A stretch of 64,000 bases of DNA, from NCBI RefSeq assembly GCF_009192735.1, contig NZ_VTFU01000001.1, positions 806,001 through 870,000 on the forward strand. The letters are read 5' to 3'. The position numbers and the translations under genes are program-made. The notes under the pieces are model-generated. The model searched no databases and was not told the DNA's origin. It saw nothing but the letters and a program-made list of their open reading frames with translations. Below, one piece after another: positions 61,755-64,000 of the stretch (positions within the stretch are counted from its first letter, which is position 1; every line of letters starts with the position of its first letter). This DNA comes from Arthrobacter gandavensis (GTDB taxonomy: Bacteria; Actinomycetota; Actinomycetes; Actinomycetales; Micrococcaceae).

Positions 61755-63134
61755 CTACTCCTCCACTTCAAAGAGCACATTGATGGCGTCATTCGTCTTG
61801 TTCAGGGTGGACGCGGGAAGGCGGTTGGCCCAAATGTCCTCCAGGGCCGGAACCACCAGGGCCGTCACGTCAGCGCCCTGGGTTGTCACCGACACGTAAA
61901 ACGTGTTGTCCTCCTCGACCGGAGCCATGAAGGGCGCCGGATCAATGCCCTTCTGCCGGTAAACCTCCGCCGCAATGGGCGTGGAATCGCGGCGGGCGGG
62001 GAAAACGACGCCGGCCGTGGCCACTTCCTGCTGGCACGCCGCGGAGCCGAGGAAAGCCACCCACTGTGCCGCACCGTCCGGGTTGTCAGTGTCCTTGACC
62101 ACCGAATCAGCGAGTCCGTTCAGCATCGCTTTGGACGTTCCGTCGGGACCGGCGGGGGTACGGGCAGTGCCCACGTTGACGCCCTCGGAGCTGGCGTACG
62201 CGGTGATCATCCACGCGCCGTCGGGCACAATGGCCGCTGACCCCGAGGCCAGCTGTCCGCTGGTGCCCTCGGATTCGTTGAACTGCCCGTAGCGGGGCAT
62301 GTAGCCCTTGTCCGTCAGGGAGAAGAACCAATCGAGAGTCTCATGCAGCTTCGGGTCATCGTATTGGTAGCGGTTCCCCCACAGCCTCTCGTTGGTTGAG
62401 GTCCAGCCGTTGGACGCGGCGAAGGATGACCACTGCGCCTGTCCGGCGTTGTCGCCGCCGGCGGAGGCCAGGCCAAAGCCGTAGACCTCCACGTTGTCCT
62501 TATCAAAGCCCGGCTCGTCGCCGCGGACCCCGTTCTTGTCCACGGTCAGATGCGCCACGATCTCCTCAAAGCTGCCGCCGTCCTGCGGGTTCCAGCTCCA
62601 GCCGGCCAGATCCGCGGGCGACAGGCCGGCGTCGGCCACCATGTCCTGGTTGTAGAACATGCCGATGGTGTCCCAGTCCTTGGGCATGCCGTACTGGTGT
62701 CCGTCCGGTCCCGTCCACAGATCGGTCAGGCCCTCCTGGAAGTCCTCGGGGTCCACCTCCGCGGTGGCGGGCAGCTCATCCAGCGGTGCCAGCACCTCGA
62801 GTTCGGTGAACTGGGGGTATTTGGAGACGTGGTTGGTGAACACATCCGGTCCGGTGCCCGCGATGAACCCGGCGGTGAGCTTGGTCCAGTAGTCGTCCCA
62901 GCCCGTCTGGCTGATCCGCACCTCCTGGCCGGGGTTCTCAGCCTCGAACATCTCGGCGCACTTTTGGTACGCCGGCAGCTGATTGGTGTCCCACAGCCAG
63001 TAATCGATGGCGCCGGTGCCGCCGCTGTTTCCGGCCTGTCCGCTGCACCCGGTCACCGCCAGTGCGGCGACGGTCAGGGCCGCGCCGATCCTGGCCGGCA
63101 GGGCTCGGCGGGCGGAAATGCGAAAGGGATTCAT
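61755..63134 (-). CDS. Sugar ABC transporter substrate-binding lipoprotein
   Basis: A 459-residue extracellular solute-binding protein. The signal peptide ends in the lipobox AVTGC (cysteine about residue 30). The type-1 fold opens IDYWLWDTNQLPAYQKCAEMFEAENPGQEV and has PKDWDTIGMFYNQDM near the middle, as in maltose- or glycerol-phosphate-type binding proteins. GGGAGC lies before the ATG. Co-transcribed after the permease gene. The sugar cannot be named, though the nearby glpD is suggestive. Confidence 0.93.
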   Translation of the reverse strand: MNPFRISARRALPARIGAALTVAALAVTGCSGQAGNSGGTGAIDYWLWDTNQLPAYQKCAEMFEAENPGQEVRISQTGWDDYWTKLTAGFIAGTGPDVFTNHVSKYPQFTELEVLAPLDELPATAEVDPEDFQEGLTDLWTGPDGHQYGMPKDWDTIGMFYNQDMVADAGLSPADLAGWSWNPQDGGSFEEIVAHLTVDKNGVRGDEPGFDKDNVEVYGFGLASAGGDNAGQAQWSSFAASNGWTSTNERLWGNRYQYDDPKLHETLDWFFSLTDKGYMPRYGQFNESEGTSGQLASGSAAIVPDGAWMITAYASSEGVNVGTARTPAGPDGTSKAMLNGLADSVVKDTDNPDGAAQWVAFLGSAACQQEVATAGVVFPARRDSTPIAAEVYRQKGIDPAPFMAPVEEDNTFYVSVTTQGADVTALVVPALEDIWANRLPASTLNKTNDAINVLFEVEE

Positions 63135-63142
63135 GGGAGCTC

Positions 63143-64000
63143 CTATTTGATGCCGCTGAAGCCAATGGAATTGATGATGCGTTTCGCGAAGGCCGCGAAG
63201 AGCACCACCATGGGCAGGGCGGCGATGAGGGTCGCAGCCATCAGGCCCGCCCAGTCAGTGCCGGACTGCGGAGACTGGGACCGGAAAACGCCGAGCGCCA
63301 CCGTGAGGATCCGCGAGGAGTCCGTGTAAGAGACCATCAGCGGCCAAAAGTAGTCATTCCAGGCCGTGATGTAGGTGAGGACGGACAGTGTGGCCAGAGG
63401 CGCGGCGGACAGCGGCAGGATCACCTTGAAGAAGATGCCGGTTTTGCTCACGCCGTCCAGGAGGGCCGCTTCTTCCAGCTCCGCCGGAACGTTCATGAAG
63501 AACTGGCGCAGGAAGAACACGGCAAACGGCGTCATGAACATGGTGGGCAGGGCAATCCCCAGCAGGGTGTCCACCAGGCCGAGCTGCTTGATCAGCACAA
63601 AGTTGGGCAGCAGGGTGAAGATCGCCGGCACCATCAAACCGCCCAGGAACAGGGCGAACACCTTGTCCCGTCCGGGCCATCTGAGCCGCGAGAATGCGTA
63701 CGCGGCCATGGCCGAGAAGAGAATCTGGCCGACTGTCACCAGGGTTGCCACCACTACGGAATTGATGAGGTAGCGCATGAAGTTCAGGGATGTGCCCGCG
63801 CCTCCCCCGGCAATGGCTTCCTCCGACGACGCCAGGCCCAGGACGCGCTTGAACGCCCCCCAGCTGAAGTCCGACGGCAGCCACGATGCGGGATTGGCCT
63901 GGAGGCCGGCGTTGGTGGACAGCGCGGTGCGCAGCATCCAGTAAAAGGGGAACAGGGTGATCAGGATGACCGCGCCCATGAAAATCCAGGCGAGGACCCT
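63143..64000 (-). CDS. Carbohydrate ABC transporter permease (MalG-like; runs off right edge)
   Basis: About 286 codons of an inner-membrane permease with six helices. LITLFPFYWMLRTAL opens the visible first helix and EEAALLDGVSKTGIFFKVILPLSAAPLATL carries the EAA motif that docks the ATPase. A first in-frame ATG is at 63979, but the frame stays open with typical N-terminal sequence to the window edge, so the true start is beyond 64000. It pairs with the adjacent binding protein. Confidence 0.92.
   Translation of the reverse strand, partial: RVLAWIFMGAVILITLFPFYWMLRTALSTNAGLQANPASWLPSDFSWGAFKRVLGLASSEEAIAGGGAGTSLNFMRYLINSVVVATLVTVGQILFSAMAAYAFSRLRWPGRDKVFALFLGGLMVPAIFTLLPNFVLIKQLGLVDTLLGIALPTMFMTPFAVFFLRQFFMNVPAELEEAALLDGVSKTGIFFKVILPLSAAPLATLSVLTYITAWNDYFWPLMVSYTDSSRILTVALGVFRSQSPQSGTDWAGLMAATLIAALPMVVLFAAFAKRIINSIGFSGIK

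Overview
This is a high-GC actinobacterial sequence, most likely from a Micrococcaceae member (Arthrobacter or a close relative). That assignment is an inference. It rests on the strong G/C third-position bias, the many GTG/TTG starts, several probable leaderless promoters (TAnnnT-like -10 boxes 6-7 bases before ATG), and families typical of that group (a glpD divergent from a SorC-type regulator, CmtR-like ArsR regulators, a RutE-like nitroreductase). No rRNA, tRNA or CRISPR array was seen.

1-15.6 kb looks like ordinary chromosome: an FAD monooxygenase end, an aldo/keto reductase, a DUF2891 protein, an HSL-type esterase, a small membrane protein plus HTH protein behind a symmetric double operator, a serine hydrolase, a VOC protein, a GNAT enzyme, a DUF2254 membrane protein, a MarR/ABC-exporter divergent pair, an amino-acid permease, and an EmrB/QacA-type exporter with its own MarR regulator and two matching operators.

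15.6-57.4 kb is a mosaic accessory region. It opens where a GNAT gene runs into a truncated plasmid-type methylase/helicase gene, followed by a serine recombinase. Next comes a cadmium/zinc operon (ArsR-CmtR type, P1B ATPase, LspA, CadD) between two direct copies of a resolvase fragment, with truncated VKOR and phosphotransferase remnants beside it. At 26-35 kb lies a metal/thiol island: a broken Cu-ATPase gene, DUF6153, DUF305 and F510_1955-like genes, CcdA, TlpA, a second CmtR-like regulator with a CDF transporter, then DsbA, VKOR and an ICMT-like methyltransferase. At 35.9-38.4 kb is a toxin-antitoxin or defence-like block (XRE-ImmA, a DUF4411 PIN-like protein and a PD-(D/E)XK protein). A LysR/mqo pair and an EamA exporter follow. 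43-49.6 kb carries AT-richer cargo: small membrane proteins, a secreted protein with a lipoprotein, a PadR/HAAS pair opposite another secreted protein, and a TIR-like/DUF4062-like protein. 49.8-57.4 kb is plasmid-like: a resolvase with a res-like site, a sigma factor with a small membrane protein, helicase-associated-domain and HIRAN proteins, a putative partition protein, SSB and NrdH.

57.4-64 kb returns to chromosome-like content: a nitroreductase, a CarD-like protein, glpD divergent from a SorC-type regulator, and a sugar ABC transporter running off the right edge.

The accessory region appears to combine metal export, envelope disulfide chemistry and genome defence on a backbone of degraded recombinases and an integrated plasmid. 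The least-explained candidates are the XRE-ImmA/PIN/nuclease block, the TIR-like protein with a C-terminal beta-sandwich-like segment, the gene nested in another frame of the methylase gene, and the secreted/lipoprotein pairs at 43-48.5 kb.
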